Of a stretch of DNA of 64,000 bases, positions 23,851 to 35,640 are shown piece after piece. Under the pieces are notes generated by a model. The model made no database searches and was not told the origin of the DNA. It saw nothing but the letters and a program-made list of their open reading frames with translations. The translations under genes were made by a program, and so were the position numbers. The stretch comes from Macrothele yani (Eukaryota; Arthropoda; Arachnida; Araneae; Macrothelidae), in assembly GCA_039090855.1 (NCBI GenBank), contig CM076997.1:163524709-163588708 (forward strand), in the 5' to 3' direction. Positions within the stretch are counted from its first letter, which is position 1; each line of letters begins with the position of its first letter.

Positions 23851-26082
23851 CTAGATACTCCAGTACACCATAGAGTGCGGTATTCATTTTATGCTGCTGC
23901 ATAATGTGTCTTATTAAATTTTACAGCCGTCCACTTTCACAAGATATTGACTGCTCTCACGTAATCTTGTGTTGTATGCTGTCAAACTGATACCCTGCCT
24001 TAGAAATCAAAATATGTAATATCAGTCTGTTAGTCTATGTTTTCGGTGATGTCGGCTCAATGTTTATCAGTGCATTTAACCGTACATTGTTATCTATCAA
24101 AAATGTTTTATAATTTCAAGGATTTAATGATTTTAGTGGACCGTTCACCTAACGAAAACGTAATAGTTTCTTATTGAAGGCTATGGTTCCAGGAAAATGA
24201 ATGAGCAAGCTTTATAAGGTAAGCATACACCCATGTCTTATCCGGAGCTTTACCCCTGACCCAACTGGTACAGTATTAGCCAGACTCCCGCACCTCTGAC
24301 AACTGTACCATCTGAAATTATGTTGTCATTCACGTATTAAAACAATAATTCCATTTCCCCTCTTTTCACTGTAATGATCGAAATTCAGTTAATGTTTAAC
24401 ACTTTAGGACTGTGTGTGATGCCATTGTCAAAAAGCATTACTTTAAAGTTGAAGACCACTTAAAGATCGCAGCTTACGACTTAGATTAAAAGCTACGTTA
24501 ATAAATATCGGTTTATCGCGTTCTTCTACAGCAAGAAAGTAATCCATTTCCCAAAATATAACTCTCATTCTTTTTTCCACTTTTTTTGTTTCAAAATCGA
24601 AAACCGCGTGGACAACTAGTTGCGGCTTGACGTATCTGGTCGCTTTTGGACATGTTTAAAAGGATGTGCATTACAACTGTTACACACATCAGTTATTAAT
24701 CCTCCAACTGGAGGCATATTGGCTTTCTGAACACTGGGCTACTTGATATAGTGGGATTTGGAGTTTCTGCCGAAAGGGTTGCGAAGAGACTTTAATTACT
24801 AGTCTGCAGTCGGAGAGCACTCCGGGGAGGATTAAATCCTCTCATTATGCGCTCGTAGGAAGCAACCCCATAACACAAATCCGGAGCACTGATTACATCC
24901 TATAGAAATCATGTTACGTAGTTCGCGAACGTCAGCATTCAGGATCGCATTCATCTGTTCTGGTAGTCAGGTTGCTTTGTATCCTAGGATTGGGCAGTAC
25001 GCAAAGCGAGCCTAAGGTACTTTTATTTCAAAGATTTAAAACCGATTGAAAGACTTGCAAATGCTCAGCAAAGTTGAAAGGTAGAATGTGAGCTCGTGCG
25101 TGTTGTCAAATGAGAGAGAGAGAGAGACTGCCTTTTCGGGACTAACTCGAGCTTCGTCTTCTCATATTTTAATTAAAGTTCCAAACATTCCTGTAGTGCT
25201 TTGGAAATGTCCTTAAAGTTAAATATATATTAGTTCAGTTTAAGTGATACGGGGAAACGAGTGAGGTGATATTTTGTTTAGTAGTTAACTATTTGAAAGG
25301 ATAAGTTTTCATGAAACAGGAAATTTTAGAATTCTTTCTTTTTAAAAACAATTTTCAAAATACATTTACATAATCACCGGCAGATTATCCTAAACTTTGC
25401 CTAGTTTTAAAATTGCCAGATTTAGTTTCATTTAATAATGCTTGAACGATAATTATGTGGGCGAGAGCTTAAATTCAGAGGATTAAGATAAATCTGCTTT
25501 CTATATATTAGGTCTAAAATTAACAGTATTTTTACGTCGCCCATTTGAAACTGATTTTTGTCTTTCTATGCTGTCTTTAAACCAAACTTCCATGCTTCAG
25601 ACTAGAAGGAGCTTAGGATATTACTTTGTGGACTCAGAAGCATACATCAGTTTTTAAATTTCTCAAAACATGTGAACGGCTTTGCTTACAGACGTAGATA
25701 CCGTGTTACACATTTACTTTTTCAGCAGACACGAGATAGAAAAATAGTTCACTTCACACGTTTTCTGCGGCGACGTTTTTCGTGCCTTTTTGTGGTGCGC
25801 GACGACCCATCAGAGGTACGTTGACTGTTTCAATACAGTACTGTACGATACACCGACGAGCCGTTTCTTGAAAGAGTTTTTCTTGTCAGCCAACACATAG
25901 TGGTTAATGCTTTTGGTTTGTACGTCTGCATTTCGTAACGAACGGAGTTCATTCAGATACCATACTGCAAGAGCAGGAGCGATCACCGGTATGTCATTAA
26001 GCACAGAATGAAGAAATTGATAAACGCACTCCAAAATGTTTTATTAAACTCAGTAAGGTTTGTCTAGTTGTTATACTATTAT
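23851..26082. other. no gene seen; short (GA)n run
   Basis: A short GAGAGAGAGAGA run lies near 25113. No element, RNA or gene is recognised in the rest. Confidence 0.4.
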
Positions 26083-26228
26083 TTATATACTAAAAAAGAA
26101 AAAAACGATATAAAATATATATAGAAATATGAAGATATATATTATTAGTATGAAATTATGAAGTACAAATATATTAAATATATATACATATATATATAAC
26201 AAGTATGAAAATATGAAGTACAATATAT
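26083..26228. repeat. AT-rich simple sequence at the RTE copy 4 insertion site
   Basis: TA runs mixed with repeats of TATGAAAATATGAAGTACAA. Similar TATGAAAATATGAAGAACAA repeats lie beyond the next two elements, near 30719-30770, so both elements sit inside one AT-rich repeat. Confidence 0.7.
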
Positions 26229-29072
26229 CATCATCATCATCATTGTCAACCATTATCAATCCACTGCTGGACGAAGGTCTCCCCAAGTTTCCTCCACAAC
26301 GGTCTGTCTTGTGCCAGTCTCCTCCATGTCACTCCCGCATACTTTCGAATTTCATCCACCCATCTTCCATGTGGTCTTCTTCTGGGTCTTTTCCTGTCCC
26401 TTGGAATCCAATCAAAAATTTCGGCTGTCCATCGATGGTCTGTTCTTCTGGCAGTATGTCCAGCCCATTGCCATTTCAGGGATTTAACTCTGATCATGAT
26501 GTCTTCCACTCTTGTCATTTTTCGAATCCACGTGTTCCTCTTCTTATCTCTCCTGGTTACACCAAGCATGCACCTCTCCATGCCACTTTGAGTTGTCTGC
26601 AGCCTTTGTATGTCTCTTTTAGCTAAGGTCCACGTCTCTGCGCCATACGTAAGCACTGGAATAATGCATTGATCAAACAATTTTCTTTTAAGACATAATG
26701 GCATATTGCTCTTGAAAATTATGCTGTTTCTTCCAAAAGCTCTCCAGGCAAGTTTTGTACGCCGATTAATTTCTTCACCAATGTGACCCTCACTTGATAC
26801 CTGCTGTCCAAGATAAACGTACGTGTCTGTTATCTCCAGCTTTTCTCCATCAATCGATACATCTTCATTTCTTGTAAAAGCATTGAACATCACTTTTGTC
26901 TTCTGAAAGTTCATTTTTAATCCCACTTCTTTACTCTTGTCAGCAAGTTCCTGCATCATACTCTGTAGCTCTGATGGGGTAGTTGCAAAAATGACTATGT
27001 CATCAGCAAAACGAAGGTGGGTTAGATAATCTCCATTAATCTTTATGCCTTTGTTTTCCCAGTTCAGTGATTGAAAGACATTTTCCAATGTGGCATTAAA
27101 GAGCTTCGGAGATATGGTGTCACCTTGTCTCACTCCTTTTCCAATTTTTATGTGTGTTGTATTTTCAAGTAGCAGAATCTTTGCACTTGCATTTTCATAG
27201 ATGTCATTAATAATATTAATGTATGCATCTTCAATACCGCAGGATTTCAGAGCCATTGCAACTGCTGATGGTTTCACCGAATCAAAGGCTTTTTCATAAT
27301 CGATAAAAGCCATGCACAATGGAAGTTCATATTCCCTCGCTCTTTCAATTAGTTCTCTCAGTACGTGGATATGATCTATTGTGCTGTAACCACTCCTGAA
27401 TCCAGCTTGTTCTCTCGGTTGAGCCATGTCCAGTGTTACCTTAAAGCGGTGTGAAAGAACTTTAGTGAAGATTTTATAAACCACTGATAAGAGGCTGATA
27501 GGTCTGTAGTTCCTGAGATCCTCAATGTCACCTTTTTTATGTAGCAAGATCATTGTAGGGTTGTTCCAATCCTCAGGAATTTTCCCTTCATTAAGGCATC
27601 AAGTGAAAATTTGGGCGAGTACTGTTTCGATTTCTCCACTTGCTTCTTGTATGATGTCTACAGTAATTCCATCTTCTACTGGAGCTTTTCCCCGCTTCAT
27701 GTTCTTGATTGCATGTGCAACTTCTGCTGGAAGGACTGGAATAACTCTGGTACCTTTCATGATGCCTGGAGTACATGTATCATCCCTTTCATATAATTTG
27801 GAGTAGAAATCTTTCACTCCTGTCAAAATTTCGCCTCTATTTCTTGTTACAGAACCATCTTCTTTTCTCAGTGCCATAATCTGTTTTCTTCCCTTACTGA
27901 GATGTCCCTTTGCTATCTTTAGGCTTTGGTTGTTTTCAATTGCTTTCCTCACTAGTTCACAGTTGAATTTTCTTACGTCTTCAGTGATACTTTTTCGTAC
28001 TGTCTTGCATAGCTCTATATATTCCACTTTGGAAGTCAGATCTTCTTCAGTTTTCCTCATCTCTCTTCTTTTTTGCATCAACATTTTGATTTTTCCTGAT
28101 AATTTGTTCACATGCAACTTGTTCTTAGACCGAGCTAATTTTGTAGCTGTTTCCATAAGAGCTTCGGTTACTTTTCTGTTAACTTCAGAAATATCCACTT
28201 CTTCCGATGTTAGGCCTTCTAAAGCAGAGAATTTGTTCTTCAGTTCCAACTTGAAGGTATTATGGTGTTTTTTTAGGTTGGTTATGTCAATACATTTTGT
28301 TTGTCTTATGAGCTTGCCACGTTCGTGTTTATTGTTGAGGTGCATCTTACATCTCACCAATCTATGGTCACTACCTGTGTTGAACTTGTTTAGCACACTG
28401 CAGTCTTCTCTGACGAATTTTTTGTTACGCATAATAAAATCAATTTCACTTGTCGTCCCATTTGGATGTCTCCATGTATATTTCCTGTGTGGCTTTTTCT
28501 TGAAAAAGGAGTTCAAGATGAAAAACCCTTCTGCCTCTGCAAACTCTACGAGAGTATTTCCACGCTGGTTTCTGTTGTCGTGACCGAATTTACCTACTGA
28601 AGTTTCATTCTGTTGCCGTTGCCCTATTTTTGCATTGAAATCTCCCATAAATATCTTCAAGTGCTGCTTACCTTTATTATTTAGATCACGAATTTCCTCA
28701 TAAAATTCTTCAATTTCTTCTTCAGCATGACTTGTGGTGGGTGCATAAGTTTGAATAATCTGAGCCTGGTATCTTCTCGAGAGTTGGATAACGAGTCGTG
28801 CAGCTCTGTCAGAGGAACTTTCTACTTCTACAACTTTATCCTTCAGTTTCTTGTTTATTATAAATCCAACACCACTAGTTCTGCCAGTATCTGTCCCACG
28901 ATAGTAGAAGAGATGTCCACTTTTCAGTTCAATGAGATCTTCTCCTTTTCTCCTTACCTCACTTAGCCCGACGATGTCCCACTTGATCCTTTGTAGTTCC
29001 TCTTCCAATTCAAGAAGCCTTGAATCAGAAGATACGGAGCGTCTGTTATACGTAGCCAAGGTCAGCATCAGA
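26229..29072 (-). mobile_element. RTE-type LINE copy 4, nearly full length
   Basis: The longest RTE copy here. It ends 3' in (ATG)n (26229-26245) and reaches 5' to the start of the endonuclease domain near 29072, where (TA)n begins. It keeps the complete endonuclease plus RT order. Confidence 0.92.
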
Positions 29073-29089
29073 GAGATATATATATACAC
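26246..29089 (-). pseudogene. RTE endonuclease-reverse transcriptase, copy 4, single nonsense codon
   Basis: About 947 codons in one frame, interrupted once. Endonuclease motifs in order: LTLATYN, GLSEVRRKGE with the catalytic Glu, IQTYAPTTSH, FMGDFNAKIG, SEIDFIM, TGSDHRLVR. RT motifs in order: LHKKGDIEDLRNYRPISLL, AFIDYEKAFDSV, GVRQGDTISPKLF, RFADDIVIFA with the catalytic Asp pair, then a basic C-terminal tail (RDRKRPRRRPHGRW). The only break is a TGA at 27599-27601 where copies 1-3 have CGA (Arg), a typical CpG decay. The first codons (MYIYIS) come from the TA repeat, so the natural N-terminus is probably lost. The role in the family is target nicking and reverse transcription from the 3' end of its own RNA. 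Confidence 0.93.
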
Positions 29090-30629
29090 TGGCGTTCAAA
29101 AGTTAAGGACGAGGCGGTTTTTTGAATATAACGTCGTATAGAAGTGCTCCACATCGACTCAAATCATACCATAAGATACCCAAGATGTAAGAATATGGGA
29201 CAAGTAAGCAAAACCGTCCAAAGAAGGAACCCAAAGGAAACAAAGACACTTTATTGAAACATTAGCTTTGAGCACAACTGGACAGAAGACAGAAACGTCC
29301 ATGCGATAGTGGCAGACAAAAAAATTCCAGTCTTTAGTAGGGGATATGATCACCCCTGACTGCGTTGCAGGATTTACAACGTCTCACCATGCTGAGGATG
29401 AGGTTGTCAAGGAGCTGTTGAGGCATCGCGACCCGTTCCTCTTGTAGCGCCAATAGCAACTGCGGAATCGTTGCTGGCGGTTGTGAGGTGCTGCCAAGCG
29501 TCTCCAGAGAAGGTCCCACACGTGTTTAATTGGATTTAGGTCCAAGGACCTTGCGGGCCAATCCATGCGTTAAATATCTTCACTCTCCAACAGCTATGCG
29601 ACAGCCACTGTACGATGAGCTGTATCGTTGTGGTCCATAATAAGGAACTCAGGACACACAGCACCCCTAAACAAACGCACGTGAGGCAGGAGAACCTCGG
29701 TACTATAGCGGACACCAGTGATTGAACCTCCTTGGAAGATGTGAAGGTTAGAACGGCTACGAAGTATGATACCGCCCCAAACGAGAACTCCGCCACCTCC
29801 AAACCGGTCCCTTTCGATGATCTTGGAGATGTGATTGCGTGTTCCCTGCACTCTCCAGATGTGTAAACGTACAGAATCGCTCGTCAGATTAAATCGGCTT
29901 TCATCCGTAAGGAGAACTCGACGCCATTTTAAGTTCGTCTGTTCCTGGCACCGCAGAAACCGCCGTCTCCGATGAGCAGGCGTTAATGGCACACACCGTA
30001 CTGGTCGTCGTGCAAATAGAAAACCTTTGTGCAGACTCCTGGCCACGGTAAAACGCGATAACGGACGTCCAGCTGTCTGTTGCATGTGTCTTGCGATTTC
30101 TCCCGCTGTCTGCCGTCTGTCTCTTCTCGCCTGTAGGACAATATACCGGTCGTCCGCCGCCGTGGTTGTTCGTGAACATCCACTGCTAAACCCTCGGACA
30201 GCTGTTCCTGTCGTTTGAAATGCTCTCCAAGCTCGTGAAACGATGTTGTGAGAGTTCCCGAACTCCTCGACCACACTAATCACACTTCGACCGTCTTCCA
30301 ACTTCCCAATGACGCGACCTCGGGTAAAGTAATCCAGATGTCGTCTACTGGATTGCCTGTTGGCCATATCACACGGTGGCAGCAACTCGACGTCGTTCAA
30401 ACCGATGTACACCGTGCAATAGCTTTCACCGAATTGCTGAGCGTACACCGCCCGTGTGCTTTATACCCCTTCGACACTCCCCCCCCTCTACGTCATTCTG
30501 CATATATGCGCATGTCCTACCGTCCCGGACCCTAATATATCTCCTGAGTGGTATTTCGGTCCGTTCTGCCTGCTCGTTCCGCTGTTATGCTAATTTCTCC
30601 TTTTCGTCCTTCATTTTTGCACACCAGTG
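29087..30629 (-). mobile_element. Tc1-like element, family C, complete ends
   Basis: Inverted ends CACTGGCGTTCAAAAGTTAA and the complement of the right end CACTGGTGTGCAAAAATGAA, each flanked by TA. Length 1543 bp. It sits in the (TA) tract at the 5' edge of RTE copy 4. Transposase is read on the minus strand. Confidence 0.93.
29384..30367 (-). pseudogene. Tc1-like transposase pseudogene (family C)
   Basis: About 327 codons in a single frame with two stops (TAG at 29594-29596 and TAA near 29570). A helix-turn-helix DNA-binding region comes first (GKLEDGRSVISVVEEF), with a second Arg-rich helix region after it. The first catalytic motif is LLTDESRFNL, then the GGGG-VLVWGG block, and the second motif IMDHNDTAHR. 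The third block reads DWPARSLDLNPIKHVWD: the catalytic Glu of NPIEHVW is Lys. I chose the ATG at 30367 (MANRQ) because an upstream ATG adds non-family residues. Both stops look like single C-to-T or G-to-T type changes. Confidence 0.9.
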
Positions 30630-31194
30630 TATATATATATTATATATTATGAACTATAAAATCAGAATATTATGAAATCTAAACACTTGCCTACAAAGAT
30701 GAAACAAAAGAGAATAAGTATGAAAATATGAAGAACAAATGTAAAAATATGAAAATATGTGAACGAATAACTATAGTCAGTAGAAAGCACTAAAAGCCGC
30801 TAAACCAACTATAGCCAATGCACAAAAATAAAATACAAGCGCATAACCCCGATCAAAATCTCAACAAGTGCACACAAAAAGACAAGACACACAAACGCAA
30901 AACAAACATACAAAAAATGCCCCGCAAACATGCAGATACACGAACGGTTTTCATCAGGGAAGCACCCGTTATGCATGGGGCTTTTCTGAGAAAAGAAAAG
31001 AAACGGATAAGTACCAAAAATCTCCCTGGCCGGGCTCCCAAAGCCACTGAATGAATGCAAGTGAAACACACCAGAGTCCCACATCGCAAGCTAATAGCCG
31101 AAGTCTGGACACAACCAACGTCAACAGAAGTAGCGAGACAGAAAGGCATATTTTGTACCTATAGGAATCCATATATATATATACAGTATATATA
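30630..31194. other. AT-rich simple sequence and unannotated DNA
   Basis: TA runs and TATGAAAATATG-type repeats to about 30770, then sequence with no recognised feature, and a second TA run at 31171-31194 that hosts the next element. Confidence 0.5.
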
Positions 31195-32404
31195 CACAGT
31201 TGAGTCCCATTATTGTGACCACCTCCTACTTTTGACGTCAAGAGCGCGTAGCCCATGAAAGAAGGCACTTGTCGTGAGCTGGCTTGGAGGGTATACATGT
31301 ATACGCTGTGCTGTAGACATTCTCAACACATATAACTGGTTGCTGTCATGGATAAAAAGAGCGATGTATCAGATTTGCAAAAAGGGCTGATTATTGGCTT
31401 TTGGGCCAGGGTGGCAGTATTTCTGAAGCAGCGTAGTTTGTGCACTGCTCGCGTGCTGCTGTGGTGAAAGCGTATCGTGATTGGAGAAGTGACACCATTG
31501 CGAATGAGCGAGGTGGAAACTGCGGAGCAGCACGTGCCATTGATGTGAGAAGTGAACGTCGGCTGCGAAGCTACGTGAGGTCTGATTGACACGCTACAGT
31601 GGAGCAACTCACTAGGCGAATGAACCAGGGGCTACCGGAAATGTGTCTAAAACGACAGTTCAGCGAACACTGGTGTGTATGGGGCTTCGATGCAGACGGA
31701 TAGTCACTGCACCTATAATAACGAAGGAGCATCGGCATAAAAGGCTTACATTTGCACGGCAGTATCGGAATTGGACCTCCGCTGATTGGCGAAGGATTGC
31801 CTTCTCTTCTGCTTCATGGAATGGATGGGCGTTGGCATATGAGGCGAGAAACTTGGGAGAACAAACACTCTTCAGCCAATTCTGGAAGAACAGAAGCTGG
31901 TGGGGGCAGCTTTATGGTCTGGGGAATGCTTTTGTGGCATTCTCTGGGTCCATTCAGACCTGTGGAAGGCACTATGGAGCGAATTCCTTATGAATCCATC
32001 TTTTCAGACTACGTATACCCATGCATGCTGATTGTCTTCCCTTGGGCGGATGGAATCATTCAGCACGACAATGTGTCATGTCACACAGCTAGAAATGTCC
32101 GAGAGTTATTGGAAGAGCACGATGAAGATTTCAAAATACATCTCATGGCCCCTAATTCTCCAGACTTAAACCCAACTGAGCATCTGTGGGACCATTTCGA
32201 TCGCGTTGTTTGCTTTATGGATCCTCCACCAAGCTCCCTCCAGCAGCTGTCAGATGCATTTCAGTCAGCATGGCTCCACATACCTGTGAGAACCTTCCAA
32301 TACCCTAATCAAGTCACTTCCAGCCCGTCAAGCTGCTGTTCGTGCTGGACACGGCGGTTACTCTGGATATTATCTGGTTGTCACAATAATGTGACTCTAC
32401 CATG
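31195..32404 (+). mobile_element. Tc1-like element, family B, complete ends
   Basis: Left end CACAGTTGAGTCCCATTATT with GTGACCACC and right-end complement CATGGTAGAGTCACATTATT with GTGACAACC, each next to TA. Length 1210 bp. A second, 3'-only member lies at 47640-47888. Confidence 0.93.
31349..32390 (+). pseudogene. Tc1-like transposase pseudogene (family B)
   Basis: The start ATG at 31349 gives MDKKSDVSDLQKGLIIGFWA, followed by frame changes. A block near 31770 reads WTSADWRRIAFS and should continue into the first catalytic Asp (DESRF), but this is lost in SSASWNGW. Another frame carries GGGSFMVWGML, the second motif IIQHDNVSCHTARN near 32060 and the third motif APNSPDLNPTEHLWD near 32165-32190, so the last two acidic residues remain. 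The protein is broken at several points. Confidence 0.88.
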
Positions 32405-32699
32405 TATAATTTATACATCACTGTGAGAAAATGCGTCTTTTTGCAGAAGTTCACCAAAAAGATGTTTTCTTGTAACGAACGAAAGAAAACAAAATACTGA
32501 AAATTACTGTTTCCTGCAATGATGAATCACACGAAGTGAAAACATTAATGACAAGAGAATGCAATGCAGTCGTTGCTTTCAGTTTTTAATGCGAACGTTA
32601 TGACCCTCTTTACATGTTGTTTTCATAAGTTGTGATTTAATTTAATAACTATGACACTTCACTCTGTATGCCAATAACCTATAATATTTAACGTGAGCA

Positions 32700-32882
32700 C
32701 CAAAGGCTATATGTAGTCACTCGACTCTACCTTAGAGCCACTGCTTCTGGAGAATGGACCGAACTAGAACCGTCGGGTTGATACATCATCCAGCCATCAT
32801 CCGAGGCTGGAGCCTATGCCAAACTCTTATGATCGCCCATTAACCAAATACTCTGACCACTGAGCCATTGGGGCTGCGATAC
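32700..32882 (-). mobile_element. tRNA-derived SINE, family 2 (single copy)
   Basis: On the minus strand the head reads AGCCCCAATGGCTCAGTGGT followed by CAGAG, a good polymerase III A box, and a B-box-like GGTTCTAGTTC lies some 80-90 bp on. The body does not match family 1. The tail end at about 32700 is not clearly bounded. Confidence 0.6.
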
Positions 32883-33286
32883 ATTTTTGTAAGAATGATT
32901 TTCATGTTTCAACATGCATTTGATTTTTTTGCGAAATTTTAAGTAAAGCTCAGTTAAAGCAAAACGCCCAAATTTAGATTAGCGTTTATTTGTCAGACTG
33001 TGGGAGCAAAATATAAATATGACAAGCCGCCAACGGTAACCGATAACTCGGGTGCAGTTATCAAATATTGAGGGAAGCCATTGCAAACTCAAAGCTCATT
33101 AAGGCGTCTATTATAATAAATTCTAAAACACAAACGCATTTTCGGTTGGTTTTTACACACATTCTAAAAATTAACTTCTTTGACTTCCAAATTCTAAAAA
33201 CCAAACGCCTTTTGACTTCCAGAGCAAAAGTATGAAACATTCTAAAGATAAATTTCGTGATGGAAAACTACTTTGCTTAACGCTTT
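32883..33286. other. no gene seen
   Basis: AT-rich, with the phrase ACTTCCAAATTCTAAAAACC partly repeated near 33180-33230. Nothing else is recognised. Confidence 0.3.
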
Positions 33287-33298
33287 AACGTTGGTTGT

Positions 33299-33524
33299 TT
33301 TTTTTTTTTTTTTTTTTTTGGAGGTTTAACGACCACCGTGAGCAACTCAATGGGCTATAAGCAGTCGCCCGTCCCTAATTTAGGGTCACTGGTTCCAGGG
33401 AAGGGAGAGAACCAGTGCCGTAAGACAAACACAACATCCATGCCTGACCGGGATTCGAACCCGGACCCCTTACGGACGAACGATCAAAGGCCAACGCCTT
33501 AGACCACTGCGCCACCGGGGCGGC
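33299..33524 (-). mobile_element. tRNA-derived SINE, family 1, young copy with 12-bp duplication
   Basis: 226 bp. On the minus strand: head GCCGCCCCGGTGGCGCAGTG, B box GGTTCGAATCC, body, and an A-tail of about 20. The 12-mer AACGTTGGTTGT flanks it at 33287-33298 and 33525-33536. Direct duplication plus A-tail shows LINE-type retrotransposition. Confidence 0.93.
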
Positions 33525-33536
33525 AACGTTGGTTGT

Positions 33537-34539
33537 AATCAGGTAGCATGCAAAGAAAGCGGAAAGACACTCAAATCAGGGACTACGATTTTCATTTTGT
33601 ATCGCGAAAGACATGCACACACATACACAAACTTTCTTTTATTATTATAGATTAAGCAAGTGTTGAGCTAACAGACGGAGTCTTTCCATTTCTTCGTTTT
33701 TAGTTCAAAAGATTTTTTTAAATTAATGTTAGCGAGCCGACTTTCGTGAAACGATTCAAGTGAAAACCCAACTAGTTTTAATTAAAATTCCTCAATGACA
33801 CGGAATTTCGGGAATAGGAAGTCTTCAAAACCTGACCATAGACGATGTGCAAACGCATGCCAAAAATCACGGTGATCGGATGTGGCATGCCGTAGCTATG
33901 CCCAGAGAACTAATTGTACCAACCTCGTATAGAGAGCGGATTTTTTCAATTATTATTAAAATTGGTCAGTTTTTTTATTGGCTATTATTTTTATAAAACA
34001 CGACCAATTACCATGATACCAACCCCATGTCACAAACCATGTCCTTCCTTTTCTCTGTGGCAAGTGTCGCCGCGATCGGCAGAAGATCTTTGGAGGAGAT
34101 AGGTGACGAACGACCCCTTCTTAAAACCCGGAAAAACCACTTGAAATGCAAGTTTGTGGACGATTATTCCTCAATGAAACGGAATTTTGGAAATCGAAAG
34201 GCGTCAAAACCTTACCATGGATGACGTCCAATCGAATACGAAAAATCACGGTGATGCGATGTGTCATCTCGTACCTATGCCCGAACAGCTTATTGTCTCG
34301 AGCTTCGTAAAGAGAACTCCGCTCGACCTTTGGCCTTGCTTCGCTCAAAACTTTTTAACAGAAATTGTACTAATACGTAAGTCACAAGATACATAAGGTG
34401 TAATTTATATGGTAGATAATTTACGACACGTTACATAAACAATCAGAATTGCAGTGCTTTATGTACACAATAAAATATAGTTTATCTTATGAGTGTAACC
34501 ACCAGGCTCGATGATAATGGCATTGCACTCAATGGATAG
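33537..34539. other. no gene seen; diverged direct repeat pair
   Basis: The segments 33786-33940 and 34165-34320 are similar: both run from ATTCCTCAATGA through AAAAATCACGGTGAT to an AGAGA stretch. This suggests an old duplicated element of about 155 bp or more, about 380 bp apart. No coding signal is recognised. Confidence 0.5.
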
Positions 34540-35100
34540 GTTTTAATGTCTGTTTACGGAATGTAGTGTAGTGCTGCATCTACTCGGCCTAAAGGGTCAT
34601 GTTCGGTAGATGACAATATGACCTTACGGGCCAGTGGCAGAGCAAGCATATCGCAGACATGTTCAATAGGAGATAAAACTGGCGAAAGTACTGGCTAAGG
34701 AAGAAATCATAACATATCGGACCTCAGGATATCTAACATATTTCGGGCACCATGTTGCCGGGTATTGCCTTGTTTAAAAATCGATTCCCGGATCATCTGC
34801 AAAATCTGTAGGTAGGTTTTAAATTTCCGAATCGTCTTTGAAGAACCGCTGGGTGTTTGCAGTTATAGCGATCCGTATGAAAATGGAACGTGGACGAGAC
34901 CCAATAGCACCACACACCATAACGCTCCGTGTCGGCGCAGTATGAATCTTCGAAACAAACACCTCCAGCAGCTGTTCACCAGAGCGTCTCCATACTTGGA
35001 CTCCTGCATCATGGATTATTAGTTTGAACGGCGACCCATTTGTGATGCAATTTGTCTCGCCAGAGTCTTCGTTCTTGAAACAATTGACGCATCTGACGAA
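34540..35100 (-). pseudogene. Tc1-like transposase remnant (family F)
   Basis: Reading the minus strand, GVQVWRRSGEQLLEV, THTAPTRSVMV-CGAIG and SPIEHVCDM recall the middle and third catalytic part of Tc1-like proteins. The block with the second Asp is too decayed to place. Heavily broken, no terminal repeats seen; an old copy. Confidence 0.65.
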
Positions 35101-35467
35101 GACGATAAACGGTATTCCAATTCATTAATGCGCGGTATTCCAATTCATTTATACACAGTACTCTAATTCATTCATGTGATATGCTGTGATTTTCTCCACA
35201 CTACTCAGTTAAGCGCATGTTACCCTCCTTTACCCACTCTTCCGTACTCTCATCACTTTCTGGTGCTGGAATTGCATTCTACACGAGGAGGCAATATGAC
35301 GAAACGAAAATCTGGCTGCTCGCAGTTCTGCAAATCTTCCTCGTTCAAAGCATGACAACTGTGCATACCGATTTCTGATGCTGTAGCATGTGGCATGGTC
35401 AGTCGCTACTAGTGCTGCACTTTCGGCATTCACGTAATGCAATAATGGAAATGCGCTCTTTGCGGCT
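35101..35467. other. no gene seen; short ATTCCAATTCATT repeats
   Basis: Three near repeats of ATTCCAATTCATT lie at about 35112-35180. The rest is unrecognised. Confidence 0.4.
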
Positions 35468-35640
35468 TGATTTGTTTTTTCGTTTGTGGCTTTAACGACC
35501 CTCGTGAGCAAATTAATGATCCACAAATGGTTGCCTTTCCCTAATTTAGAGCCATTCGCTTTTAGGAAAAGGACACAGTCAGCGCCGTAGGCCAAACACA
35601 GCATCTATGATTCCCTTATGTTTCGAATCCAAGCCCATCT
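35468..35640 (-). mobile_element. tRNA-derived SINE, family 1, copy that seeded a satellite
   Basis: From the T-rich tail (complement of the A-tail) the body GGCTTTAACGACCCTCGTGA continues to GCGCCGTAGGCCAAACACAG, where it runs into the tandem array at 35584. The tRNA head is not present in normal form. Confidence 0.8.

Noticed and set aside
30809..31149. Overlapping open frames on both strands near 31 kb
   Set aside because: Frames of about 100 codons on both strands with no domain; chance open frames in moderately GC-rich sequence.
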